Assembly (NCBI GenBank): GCA_002359825.1
Contig: DENY01000196.1
Coordinates: 16,331 to 21,601, forward strand
Source: Bacteroidales bacterium UBA2632
GTDB taxonomy: Bacteria > Bacteroidota > Bacteroidia > Bacteroidales > Dysgonomonadaceae
Direction of reading: 5' to 3'
DNA: 5,271 nucleotides
Both the position numbers and the translations under genes were made by a program. Positions 1-5,271 of this stretch are shown here, piece after piece. The notes beneath the pieces were generated by a model. It did no database searches and was not told the DNA's origin. It saw only the letters and a program-made list of their open reading frames with translations. Within the stretch, counting starts at the first letter, position 1; every line of letters starts with the position of its first letter.

Positions 1-1986
1 CATCTAGAATATGCTGCTGGAGTTCCTCCATTCTTGCGTGGACCATATTCTACTATGTACGCTATGCGTCCATGGACAATACGTCAGTACGCTGGTTTTT
101 CAACAGCCGAAGAATCAAACGCGTTCTACCGTCGTAACTTGGCAGCTGGACAAAAAGGATTGTCAGTTGCTTTTGACCTTCCTACTCATCGTGGCTATGA
201 TGCCGATCACGAGCGAGTGACTGGTGATGTGGGGAAAGCTGGAGTATCTATCTGCTCTGTAGAAGATATGAAAATTCTTTTCGATCAGATTCCTCTAAAC
301 GAAATGTCAGTATCTATGACAATGAATGGCGCGGTACTTCCTATTCTTGCATTCTACATTGTAGCTGCTCAAGAACAAGGTGCTGAATTGCATGAGATGC
401 AAGGAACTATTCAAAACGATATTCTGAAAGAGTTTATGGTGCGTAATACATATATATACCCACCCGCATTTTCAATGCAAATTATCGCTGATATTTTTGA
501 GTTTACTTCTCAAAAAATGCCCCGATTCAACTCTATTTCAATTTCGGGATATCACATGCAAGAAGCGGGCGCTACTGCCGATATTGAGTTGGCATACACC
601 TTGGCCGACGGTATGGAATATCTGCGTGCTGGTATTGCAGCAGGTATCGATGTGGATGCCTTTGCACCTCGTCTATCGTTTTTCTGGGGTATTGGTATGA
701 ATCACTTTATGGAGATAGCCAAGATGCGTGCTGCTCGTTTGCTATGGGCTAAGATTGTGAAAAGCTTCAACCCTAAAAATCCAAAGTCATTAGCACTGCG
801 TACACACAGTCAAACTTCGGGATGGTCGCTTACTGAGCAAGATCCGTATAACAATGTTGGTCGTACTTGTATCGAAGCAATGGCTGCCGTGTTAGGTCAT
901 ACCCAATCGTTGCACACCAACGCATTGGATGAGGCTATTGCATTGCCAACAGATTTCTCAGCACGTATTGCACGTAACACTCAGATTTATATTCAAGAAG
1001 AAACTTCTGTAACCAAACATGTTGATCCATGGGCAGGTTCTTATTACGTAGAATCGCTTACAAATGAGATTGTGAATAAAGCATGGGCTCACATCCAAGA
1101 AGTTGAAAGTTTGGGTGGAATGGCAAAAGCTATTGAAACCGGAATTCCTAAAATGCGTATTGAAGAAGCTGCTGCTCGCACACAAGCAAAAGTGGATGCA
1201 GGTAAACAAACTATTATAGGTATTAACAAATATCGTCTGGAAAAAGAAGATCCAATTGATATTCTTGAGGTTGATAACACGGAGGTGCGCAAACAACAAA
1301 TTTCTCGTTTAGAGAAGTTAAGAGCCAATCGTGATGACAATGCTGTGAAAGAAGCATTAACCGCAATTACTAAATGTGCAGAAACAGGCGAAGGCAATTT
1401 ATTGGAACTTGCAGTGGAAGCTGCTCGTGTACGTGCATCATTGGGTGAAATATCCGATGCATGTGAAGAAGTAGCCGGACGTTACAAAGCAGTAATTAGA
1501 ACAATATCAGGAGTGTATTCATCAGAAACTAAATCAGATGCCACTTTCCAAGAGGCAAGTGCTCTGGCAGAAAAATTCTCTAAGAAAGAAGGAAGACAAC
1601 CACGTATCATGATTGCCAAAATGGGGCAAGACGGACACGACCGTGGTGCAAAAGTAGTTGCAACTGGATATGCAGATTGCGGATTTGACGTGGACATGGG
1701 TCCTTTGTTCCAAACTCCTGCAGAAGCTGCTCGTCAAGCTGTTGAAAATGATGTGCATGTATTAAGTGTATCTTCACTTGCTGCAGGACACAAAACATTG
1801 ATACCTGAAGTAATGGCAGAACTAGTTAAATTGGGTCGCCCCGATATTCTAGTTATTGCAGGTGGAGTTATCCCAGCTCAGGACTACGACTTCTTGTACA
1901 AAGAAGGTGTAGCAGCCATATTTGGCCCAGGAACATCTGTTACTAAAGCTGCAGTCGATATTTTGAATATATTGATGAAAGATTAA
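1..1986 (+). CDS. mutB: Methylmalonyl-CoA mutase large (catalytic) subunit, 5'-truncated by window edge
   Basis: This enzyme interconverts succinyl-CoA and (R)-methylmalonyl-CoA using adenosylcobalamin, in the cytoplasm, as part of propionate formation or use. The frame is open from base 1, so the start lies outside the window; the first in-window candidate, TTG at 34, falls inside the conserved block [17 protein letters not shown] and is not a real start. 661 residues are visible, and the family is about 715-730, so roughly 55-59 are missing. Counting from base 1, the substrate-pocket residues of the Propionibacterium enzyme are present: Tyr30 (Tyr89), Gln138 (Gln197), Arg148 (Arg207), Tyr184 and His185 (Tyr243/His244). 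The TIM-barrel part is followed by a C-terminal B12-binding domain from about residue 534, with Lys540, the DxHxxG motif (Asp544, His546, Gly549; His546 is the lower cobalt ligand), Ser591 and Gly621-Gly622. The small subunit gene mutA usually lies just upstream, outside the window. The gene ends in TAA and is followed by a terminator. Identification is certain; that it is the catalytic rather than the small subunit follows from the intact DxHxxG motif. Confidence 0.98.
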   Translation, partial: HLEYAAGVPPFLRGPYSTMYAMRPWTIRQYAGFSTAEESNAFYRRNLAAGQKGLSVAFDLPTHRGYDADHERVTGDVGKAGVSICSVEDMKILFDQIPLNEMSVSMTMNGAVLPILAFYIVAAQEQGAELHEMQGTIQNDILKEFMVRNTYIYPPAFSMQIIADIFEFTSQKMPRFNSISISGYHMQEAGATADIELAYTLADGMEYLRAGIAAGIDVDAFAPRLSFFWGIGMNHFMEIAKMRAARLLWAKIVKSFNPKNPKSLALRTHSQTSGWSLTEQDPYNNVGRTCIEAMAAVLGHTQSLHTNALDEAIALPTDFSARIARNTQIYIQEETSVTKHVDPWAGSYYVESLTNEIVNKAWAHIQEVESLGGMAKAIETGIPKMRIEEAAARTQAKVDAGKQTIIGINKYRLEKEDPIDILEVDNTEVRKQQISRLEKLRANRDDNAVKEALTAITKCAETGEGNLLELAVEAARVRASLGEISDACEEVAGRYKAVIRTISGVYSSETKSDATFQEASALAEKFSKKEGRQPRIMIAKMGQDGHDRGAKVVATGYADCGFDVDMGPLFQTPAEAARQAVENDVHVLSVSSLAAGHKTLIPEVMAELVKLGRPDILVIAGGVIPAQDYDFLYKEGVAAIFGPGTSVTKAAVDILNILMKD

Positions 1987-2018
1987 TTAGTTCCGAATAA
2001 TGAATTAATTCTTTATAT

Positions 2019-2058
2019 AAACCGCTCTGCTTTCACAGTGAAAGTAGGGCGGTTTTTT
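2019..2058 (+). terminator. Rho-independent terminator after mutB
   Basis: A 17-bp stem (2019-2035 with 2039-2055) has a three-base CAG loop and only two G-U wobbles. It opens with AAACCGC and closes with GCGGTTT, then runs into a T tract to 2058. It starts 33 bases after the mutB stop and should end that transcript, so the KASIII gene downstream needs its own promoter. Confidence 0.93.
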
Positions 2059-2396
2059 ACTAACCAATCGTGTAGATTTATTACCTACATGTTGATAAGA
2101 TCTCTTATTGACAAGGAAATGATTAATGTAAAAAACAAATTGTAAAGATTTTTGTTAATGAGTTTATGATTCAACATTAATGAATCTGTATATGAAATAG
2201 TCAAAAAGACAAACGATCTTATGGCTTAAAACAATTGAACACAATTGACATCAGTTATACGAAACAATTTAATAGACAATTTTATAACAATCACAGACTT
2301 ACAAGTGTAAATTATCTATATAATTTATTGTATCTTTAGTATTATAATTTCTATCTTTGCAATTAAACTATAAGGTAATTTGAAAATAAACAAAAC
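2059..2396. other. AT-rich non-coding region upstream of the KASIII gene
   Basis: This 338-base stretch has no convincing open reading frame and no RNA gene that I recognise. It contains a 6-bp inverted repeat (GATTCA 2168-2173, TGAATC 2181-2186), three copies of TTAATG (2123, 2155, 2177) and four copies of ACAATT (2231, 2241, 2264, 2276). The last 70 bases hold a Bacteroidota promoter. The repeats could be regulator sites, but in DNA this AT-rich they may be chance. The leader is long for a single gene in this kind of genome. Confidence 0.6.
2328..2359 (+). promoter_or_regulatory. Bacteroidota sigma-ABfr-type promoter for the KASIII gene
   Basis: TATCTTTG at 2352-2359 is an exact match to the Bacteroidota -7 box TAnnTTTG. 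TTG at 2328-2330 serves as the -33 element with a 21-base spacer, within the usual 19-21. Transcription would start near 2366, leaving a leader of about 30 bases before the ATG at 2397. No purine-rich Shine-Dalgarno is seen; the leader is A-rich (AAATAAACAAAAC), as is common in this phylum. Confidence 0.75.
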
Positions 2397-3479
2397 ATGA
2401 AGAAAATATACAGTGTTATTACCGGAACAGGAAGTTTTGTTCCTGAGAAAAAAGTTAAAAACAGCGATTTCTTATCGCATGAGTTTTATGATTCATCTGG
2501 TGTTAAACTACCTAACCCGAATCAAGAGATTGTAGATAAGTTTCTTGAAATTACTACTATTTCTGAACGCAGACACGTTGATGATGACCACACTACTTCA
2601 GATTTGGGTTTCTTTGCTGCTCAAAAAGCTATTGAAGATGCTGGAATCGACAAGGAAGAGTTGGACTACATCATATTTGCTCACAATTTTGGTGACACGT
2701 ATGCCGACAACAATAGCATAGATATTTGCCCAAGCTTGGCAGCAAGAGTAAAGCAAAAGTTGGGTATCAAAAACCCTTATTCAGTTTCATACGATATCTT
2801 ATTTGGTTGTCCAGGATGGGTGCAGGGTGTTATTCAAGCAGATTATTACATCAAATCAGGTGATGCCAAAAAGATTTTAGTTATAGGAGGCGAAGTGCTT
2901 TCACGTATTTCAGATCCACACGATCGCGATAGTCTTATCTATGCTGATGGAGCTGGTGCATGTATATTGGAAGCACGCGAGAGCGATGTTCCGGTGGGAA
3001 TCCTTGGGCACAATTCAAGAACTGATGCTTTACATTATGCACAAATGTTGCACATGGAGAAATCATATGAGAAAGAAGAGTCAGAAAAAAACAATCTTTA
3101 CTTGAAGATGAATGGTCGCAGACTTTACATGTATGCATTAGAAAATGTACCTAAGACTATTAAAGCTGGATTAGATAAACTGAATATTTCAATTGACGAT
3201 ATTAAGAAAGTACTTATCCATCAAGCAAACGGTAAGATGGATGATGCAATTCTCAAACGTCTCTACAATCTATATGGATATGAAGAAGCTCCCGATGATG
3301 TGATGCCCATGACTATTTCATGGCTGGGCAACTCTTCTGTGGCTACACTTCCAACATTGTTCGATTTAGTGTTGCGTGAAGAAGTTACACCTCACCAAAT
3401 AGATGATGGAGATACTATCATTTTTGCGTCAGTGGGTGCCGGAATGAATATCAACAGCATTGTGTATAAAATGCCGTAA
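2397..3479 (+). CDS. 3-oxoacyl-ACP synthase III (FabH-like ketosynthase)
   Basis: This is a thiolase-fold condensing enzyme of the KASIII family. In the family it joins an acyl-CoA starter to malonyl-ACP in the cytoplasm, either to start fatty acid synthesis or in a lipid or polyketide-like side pathway. The triad is intact: Cys138 in FGCPGWVQG, His275 in LIHQANGKM and Asn312 in WLGNSSVATLP. DGAGACIL (residues 184-191) and the closing FASVGAGMN glycine-rich turn (344-351) also fit. At 360 residues it is about 40 longer than E. coli FabH (317). The extra length lies mainly in an N-terminal insert around residues 28-52 and a lysine/glutamate-rich stretch around 219-235. The ATG at 2397 sits about 30 bases past a predicted start point, and the protein opens with the expected first strand (YSVITGTGSFVPE). 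It appears monocistronic, between two terminators, with no ACP, FabF or FabD nearby, so I give no gene symbol: housekeeping FabH and a specialised KASIII are both possible. Confidence 0.92.
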   Translation: MKKIYSVITGTGSFVPEKKVKNSDFLSHEFYDSSGVKLPNPNQEIVDKFLEITTISERRHVDDDHTTSDLGFFAAQKAIEDAGIDKEELDYIIFAHNFGDTYADNNSIDICPSLAARVKQKLGIKNPYSVSYDILFGCPGWVQGVIQADYYIKSGDAKKILVIGGEVLSRISDPHDRDSLIYADGAGACILEARESDVPVGILGHNSRTDALHYAQMLHMEKSYEKEESEKNNLYLKMNGRRLYMYALENVPKTIKAGLDKLNISIDDIKKVLIHQANGKMDDAILKRLYNLYGYEEAPDDVMPMTISWLGNSSVATLPTLFDLVLREEVTPHQIDDGDTIIFASVGAGMNINSIVYKMP

Positions 3480-3508
3480 CAGATTTATGATATAAAATAT
3501 TCTACCAC

Positions 3509-3546
3509 AAAAAAAGAGTGCCTTTTGATAGACACTCTTTTTTTTT
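3509..3546. terminator. Bidirectional terminator between convergent genes
   Basis: The left arm AAAAAAAGAGTG (3509-3520) pairs with CACTC plus a run of nine T (3533-3546) around a 12-base loop. Read on the plus strand it ends in the T run and terminates the KASIII transcript, 30 bases after its stop. Read on the minus strand the A run becomes T and the hairpin terminates the BON/SH3 gene, whose final TAG is at 3565-3563. Confidence 0.87.
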
Positions 3547-3562
3547 GCACAAACTATTATCT

Positions 3563-3829
3563 CTACTGCTCTTCGAGATAGGGAGCATTGGAATATCCTT
3601 CCAAGCCACCCTCTGTACGAATGCGCCACCAAGCATCGCTTGTTTTCTCCACCAGAGTCAGGGTTTCACCATGATCCACCACCGCAATAACGAGCTCTTG
3701 CACACCAGGTTTGTTGTGAACATTCAATTTTCCTTTTCGGGTAGCAACAATCAGCTGATCGCTCTTTTTCTCTACAACAGGCTCCACATATACTGGAGCA
3801 GGCGGAGTAAGCTGTATATTGTTTATCAC
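3563..3829 (-). CDS. Bacterial SH3-like domain, C-terminal half of the interrupted lipoprotein
   Basis: This half has 88 codons before a TAG. It begins directly after the premature TGA, and the first codon is GTG, which could in principle act as a restart, but no ribosome binding site sets it apart. The first seven residues (VINNIQL) are the missing last strand of the BON domain. A proline-rich linker (TPPAPVYVEPVVEKK, residues 8-22) follows, then an SH3-like domain over about 25-86. Recognisable family features are LNVHNKPG (usual form LNVRSGPS), the hydrophobic VIAVVDHGETLTLVE, WWRI and the closing GYSNAPYLE. It has no signal peptide of its own, so if made separately it would stay in the cytoplasm, which argues that it belongs to the upstream half. 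Confidence 0.5.
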   Translation of the reverse strand: MINNIQLTPPAPVYVEPVVEKKSDQLIVATRKGKLNVHNKPGVQELVIAVVDHGETLTLVEKTSDAWWRIRTEGGLEGYSNAPYLEEQ

Positions 3830-4081
3830 TCATTCAATTCCATCGATTGCTAGCACCGACGCTTCAATTTTAAGTTTTGTAGCGTCATTTTCTAAATTTC
3901 CACTCAGAGTCGCAACTTTGTCTGTCACACTAACTTTGATGTTGCCTGTATTCTGAATATTAGCGACAATTTGTGAAGCTGTGGCTTGAAGATCCGAATC
4001 TTTTACATTGTCACACGCTATTTGCCCAGCACCCAGCAATAATACTAGTGTTAGCATTGACATTAATTTAAACTTTTTCAT
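3830..4081 (-). CDS. BON-domain lipoprotein, N-terminal half (ends at premature TGA)
   Basis: This half encodes 83 residues beginning MKKFKLMSML, with a positively charged start, a hydrophobic core (about 9-18) and a lipid-attachment cysteine candidate at Cys23 in GQIAC. The glutamine at -3 is unusual for a lipobox, so processing by signal peptidase II is likely but not certain. Residues about 29-83 form a BON domain: DSDLQATASQIVANI helix, IKVSVTDKVATLSGNL strands, then KLKIEASVLAIDGIE. The last strand of the domain is missing because the stop precedes it, so the product alone would probably fold poorly. The ATG at 4081-4079 is the only start compatible with the signal peptide. No TAnnTTTG box was found upstream on this strand. 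Confidence 0.6.
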   Translation of the reverse strand: MKKFKLMSMLTLVLLLGAGQIACDNVKDSDLQATASQIVANIQNTGNIKVSVTDKVATLSGNLENDATKLKIEASVLAIDGIE

Positions 4082-4260
4082 GATTTCGTGGAATTAAATA
4101 TTTGTTATGTAATTGCTATATAATTAATTGCATTATTGAAACATTTTTTCAATCATAATTGTTTATCAATTATTAATAAATATTTGTCCTAAGAGTCAGG
4201 ATTGATATAACAGATATATAAGAAAAATAATCTCTAACTAATCACCTTTAAATTTATAAG
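4082..4260. other. Divergent intergenic region between BON/SH3 and DUF5652 genes
   Basis: This 179-base, very AT-rich region must hold the start signals for two divergent genes. No exact TAnnTTTG box was found on either strand; AATATTTG (4179-4186, plus) is the closest match. TAATTGC occurs twice (4110-4116 and 4125-4131, 15 bases apart), and an inverted repeat lies at 4135-4153. No small gene is apparent. Confidence 0.5.
4135..4153. repeat. Inverted repeat ATTGAAA-n5-TTTCAAT
   Basis: Perfect 7-bp arms (4135-4141 and 4147-4153) flank a 5-base spacer in the middle of the divergent intergenic region. The position suits an operator or a transcript hairpin. It is not followed by a strong T run on the plus strand, so it is a poor terminator. 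AT-rich composition makes chance occurrence plausible. Confidence 0.4.
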
Positions 4261-4440
4261 ATGGACATTCAACAATTACAAGGAACTTATAATTGGCTTA
4301 TACCAAGTCTTATTATCTTGTTTATTTGGGAAACCATTTGGAAGTTATTTGCGATGTGGAAAGCAGGTCGCAACAATCATCTTGCTTGGTTTATCTGTAT
4401 TGCCCTTATTAATACTATAGGGATCTTGCCTTTTATTTAA
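4261..4440 (+). CDS. Small two-helix membrane protein, DUF5652-like
   Basis: A 59-residue frame runs from ATG to TAA. Two hydrophobic segments are visible: about 12-32, rich in Trp, Ile and Leu, and 41-59, ending in NTIGILPFI. A short charged, cytoplasm-type loop (KAGRNNH, residues 34-40) joins them. The pattern WExIWK...MWKAGRNN...WFxxxxxINTxGILPxI is the one I associate with the DUF5652 family: small membrane proteins with no known function, found in many bacteria and archaea. Here Glu24, Trp27, Lys28, Trp33, Lys34, Arg37, Asn38, Asn39, Asn51 and Pro57 fit that pattern. It stands alone, divergent from the lipoprotein gene and about 250 bases before the next gene. No strong Shine-Dalgarno precedes it. 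Coding status rests on the family-like pattern and full open frame. Confidence 0.82.
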   Translation: MDIQQLQGTYNWLIPSLIILFIWETIWKLFAMWKAGRNNHLAWFICIALINTIGILPFI

Positions 4441-4689
4441 TTTATTTATATTTTAATGCACAGGAAAAAATCAAACAATTTGAATAAAATATAGAGTATA
4501 TCAGAAAAAAAATGCTGTTATTGAAAATGGATAAATTCTTTTTATATCTATCAATGTCAATATTCCATCTTTTTGAGACACTCATACAAACTAATTGATC
4601 AAAAACCATTTATCTTTGTTATCATTAGCGAGAGTATAGAAAGTGCTTTTTTACATCTACTTTCAATATTTTACTTACAAAAAATCATT
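4441..4689. other. AT-rich intergenic region before the beta-grasp/metallophosphatase pair
   Basis: This stretch holds no clear terminator for the DUF5652 gene. A 28-codon frame at 4512-4598 has no supporting signal and is not called. The frame of the following gene stays open back past 4573 using a TTG start, but those upstream residues do not look like a domain, and they overlap the promoter box at 4611-4618. Confidence 0.55.
4611..4618 (+). promoter_or_regulatory. Bacteroidota -7 promoter box for the downstream gene pair
   Basis: TATCTTTG is identical to the -7 box of the KASIII promoter at 2352-2359. No TTG is found at the usual 19-21-base spacing upstream, so the -33 half is weak or absent. 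Transcription would begin near 4625, giving a leader of about 65 bases before the ATG at 4690. This supports the ATG over the TTG at 4573 as the true start. Confidence 0.55.
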
Positions 4690-4884
4690 ATGAACTTATT
4701 TATCAACGATGAAGCAATAACGGTGTTTAATGGTGCAACTGTGAAAGATGCCATCCGAGCATTCTATGTGCAGCACAATAAAAAACTCCCTAATTCGTTG
4801 CCAATTATTACTGACGGATATGGAAACAATGTTGCACCCGATGGTGAGCTAACAGAGGGAAATCATTTATATCTAAAGATTTAA
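4690..4884 (+). CDS. Small beta-grasp-like protein of unknown function (ThiS/MoaD-like by pattern)
   Basis: A 64-residue protein with no signal peptide or membrane segment, so it is probably cytoplasmic. The layout resembles a beta-grasp fold: strand MNLFINDEAI, strand TVFNGATV, helix VKDAIRAFYVQHN, a loop, strand SLPIITDGYGNNVAP, and a closing DGELTEGNHLYLKI. Phrases such as GATVKDAI and the final glycine-asparagine-hydrophobic strand recall sulfur carriers ThiS and MoaD (GATVADLL; DGDRVEI). The C-terminal Gly-Gly needed for thiocarboxylate chemistry is absent, since the protein ends LYLKI, so a sulfur-carrier role is unlikely. I chose ATG 4690 because it opens the first strand and lies after the promoter box; the TTG at 4573 would add 39 residues without domain character. 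It ends 14 bases before the metallophosphatase start, so the two are probably co-transcribed. The fold is inferred by eye and the function is unknown. Confidence 0.75.
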   Translation: MNLFINDEAITVFNGATVKDAIRAFYVQHNKKLPNSLPIITDGYGNNVAPDGELTEGNHLYLKI

Positions 4885-4898
4885 AAACAAAAAGAAAG

Positions 4899-5271
4899 AT
4901 GAAATCAGTTTTAAGCATACACAAATTTATCTATGCAGTTTTGCTGTTGGGCACTTCATTAATAATAAGTTGCGGAACAAGCCGTAAAGTTGCGGAGATA
5001 CCCAAAGCAAAAACAATCGAAATATTGGCTGTGAATGATATGCATGCCGCACTTGATAATTTCCCCCGACTTGCTTTCATGGCAGATAGTTTAAGGAAAA
5101 TATACCCTGATTTGTTACTGGTTTCAGCTGGCGATAATCAAACAGGCAATCCTGTGAATGATCAATACCCCGAAAAAGGAATGCCAATAATTGAACTCAT
5201 GAATGCCTTACATTTCGACATGTCTGCAGTGGGTAATCACGAGTTTGATTCTCGTTTGAAGGGCTTCGAAT
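4899..5271 (+). CDS. Lipoprotein metallophosphatase, 5'-nucleotidase/UshA family (3'-truncated by window edge)
   Basis: 124 codons are visible before the window ends. The N-terminus is a lipoprotein signal: MKSVLSIHKF, a hydrophobic core (about 11-23) and the lipobox LIISC with Cys25 as the modified residue. The mature protein would therefore be anchored outside the cytoplasm. From about residue 40 the calcineurin-like metallophosphatase domain begins. Metal-binding motifs seen are NDMHA (Asp47, His49), SAGDN (Asp79, Asn80) and GNHEFD (Asn113, His114, Glu115, Asp117). This order and wording (LAVNDMHA, LLLVSAGDN, AVGNHEFD) match 5'-nucleotidase and UDP-sugar hydrolase proteins, which cleave nucleotides or nucleotide sugars with two metal ions. 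Whether the C-terminal substrate-binding domain follows lies outside the window, so substrate is open. The start ATG directly follows AAAGAAAG, and the gene is the second of a likely two-gene unit. Confidence 0.93.
   Translation, partial: MKSVLSIHKFIYAVLLLGTSLIISCGTSRKVAEIPKAKTIEILAVNDMHAALDNFPRLAFMADSLRKIYPDLLLVSAGDNQTGNPVNDQYPEKGMPIIELMNALHFDMSAVGNHEFDSRLKGFE

Larger units (their letters stand above)
3563..4081 (-). pseudogene. BON + SH3-domain lipoprotein gene interrupted by one in-frame TGA
   Basis: Two open frames on the minus strand are in the same phase and separated only by a TGA at 3832-3830. Together they make one coherent 172-codon gene: lipoprotein signal, BON domain, proline-rich linker, SH3 domain. 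The stop falls inside the BON domain. The sequence reads AIDGIE-stop-VINNIQL, and BON domains normally end with a glycine-valine turn followed by a V-x-N-x-L strand, here VINNIQL, which lies beyond the stop. No frameshift is present and both sides remain well conserved, so the interruption is recent, a sequencing error, or read through. A serine, arginine, glycine or tryptophan codon could become TGA by one base change. BON proteins bind phospholipid or envelope surfaces, and bacterial SH3 domains commonly bind cell-wall peptide, so the intact product would be an envelope lipoprotein of uncertain role. Calling it broken is an inference. Confidence 0.7.

Noticed and set aside
958..1397. Minus-strand frames of 102 and 113 codons inside mutB
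   Set aside because: They are antisense to a strongly conserved enzyme, have Cys/Phe/Ser-rich low-quality translations and no start signals.
34..1986. mutB starting at TTG 34
   Set aside because: The frame is open to base 1 and the TTG codes for a conserved leucine in PPFLRGPY; the gene is simply cut by the window edge.
3830..3832. TGA read as tryptophan by general code reassignment
   Set aside because: All other genes in the window are free of internal TGA and use TGG for tryptophan throughout.
3518..3853. 111-codon plus-strand frame opposite the BON/SH3 gene
   Set aside because: It has no recognisable domain, starts inside the terminator hairpin and is antisense to two well-conserved domains, so it is a shadow.
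4512..4598. 28-codon frame MLLLKMDKFF...
   Set aside because: It is short, has no ribosome binding site or promoter and uses AT-rich sequence that gives such frames by chance.
4573..4689. N-terminal extension of the beta-grasp-like protein from TTG 4573
   Set aside because: It spans the promoter box at 4611-4618 and adds no domain-like sequence; the ATG at 4690 begins the first strand.

Overview
The window looks like chromosomal DNA from a member of the Bacteroidota, probably Bacteroidales. The evidence is AT-rich intergenic DNA, weak A-rich ribosome binding sites, two exact copies of the Bacteroidota -7 promoter box (TATCTTTG), two Bacteroidota-style lipoprotein precursors and a B12-dependent methylmalonyl-CoA mutase of the kind used in propionate/succinate metabolism. 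All complete genes end in TAA or TAG. Tryptophan is encoded by TGG, so the ordinary bacterial code applies.

Layout. (1) 1-1986, plus: the large subunit of methylmalonyl-CoA mutase (mutB), cut at the left edge and missing about 55-59 N-terminal residues. It ends in a strong hairpin terminator at 2019-2058. (2) 2059-2396: AT-rich non-coding DNA ending in a good Bacteroidota promoter. (3) 2397-3479, plus: a 360-residue FabH-like ketoacyl-ACP synthase III with an intact Cys-His-Asn triad, apparently transcribed alone. A bidirectional terminator at 3509-3546 separates it from the convergent gene. (4) 4081-3563, minus: a BON-domain plus bacterial SH3-domain lipoprotein gene interrupted by one in-frame TGA inside the BON domain. 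Both halves are otherwise open and well preserved. (5) 4261-4440, plus: a 59-residue two-helix membrane protein of the DUF5652 type, divergent from the lipoprotein. (6) 4690-4884 and 4899-5271+, plus: a 64-residue protein that reads like a beta-grasp (ThiS/MoaD-like) domain, followed 14 bases later by a lipoprotein of the 5'-nucleotidase metallophosphatase family that runs off the right edge.

How they fit together. The window is not one pathway. mutB is the end of a propionate-metabolism unit and the KASIII is a self-contained lipid or polyketide-type gene. The right half concerns the cell envelope: a periplasmic lipoprotein, a small inner-membrane protein and a nucleotidase-like lipoprotein. 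The most notable points are the single in-frame stop in the BON-SH3 gene and the pairing of an unassigned small beta-grasp-like protein with a metallophosphatase. I see no clear evidence of a new defence or mobile system here, and no tRNA, rRNA, CRISPR array or insertion sequence.
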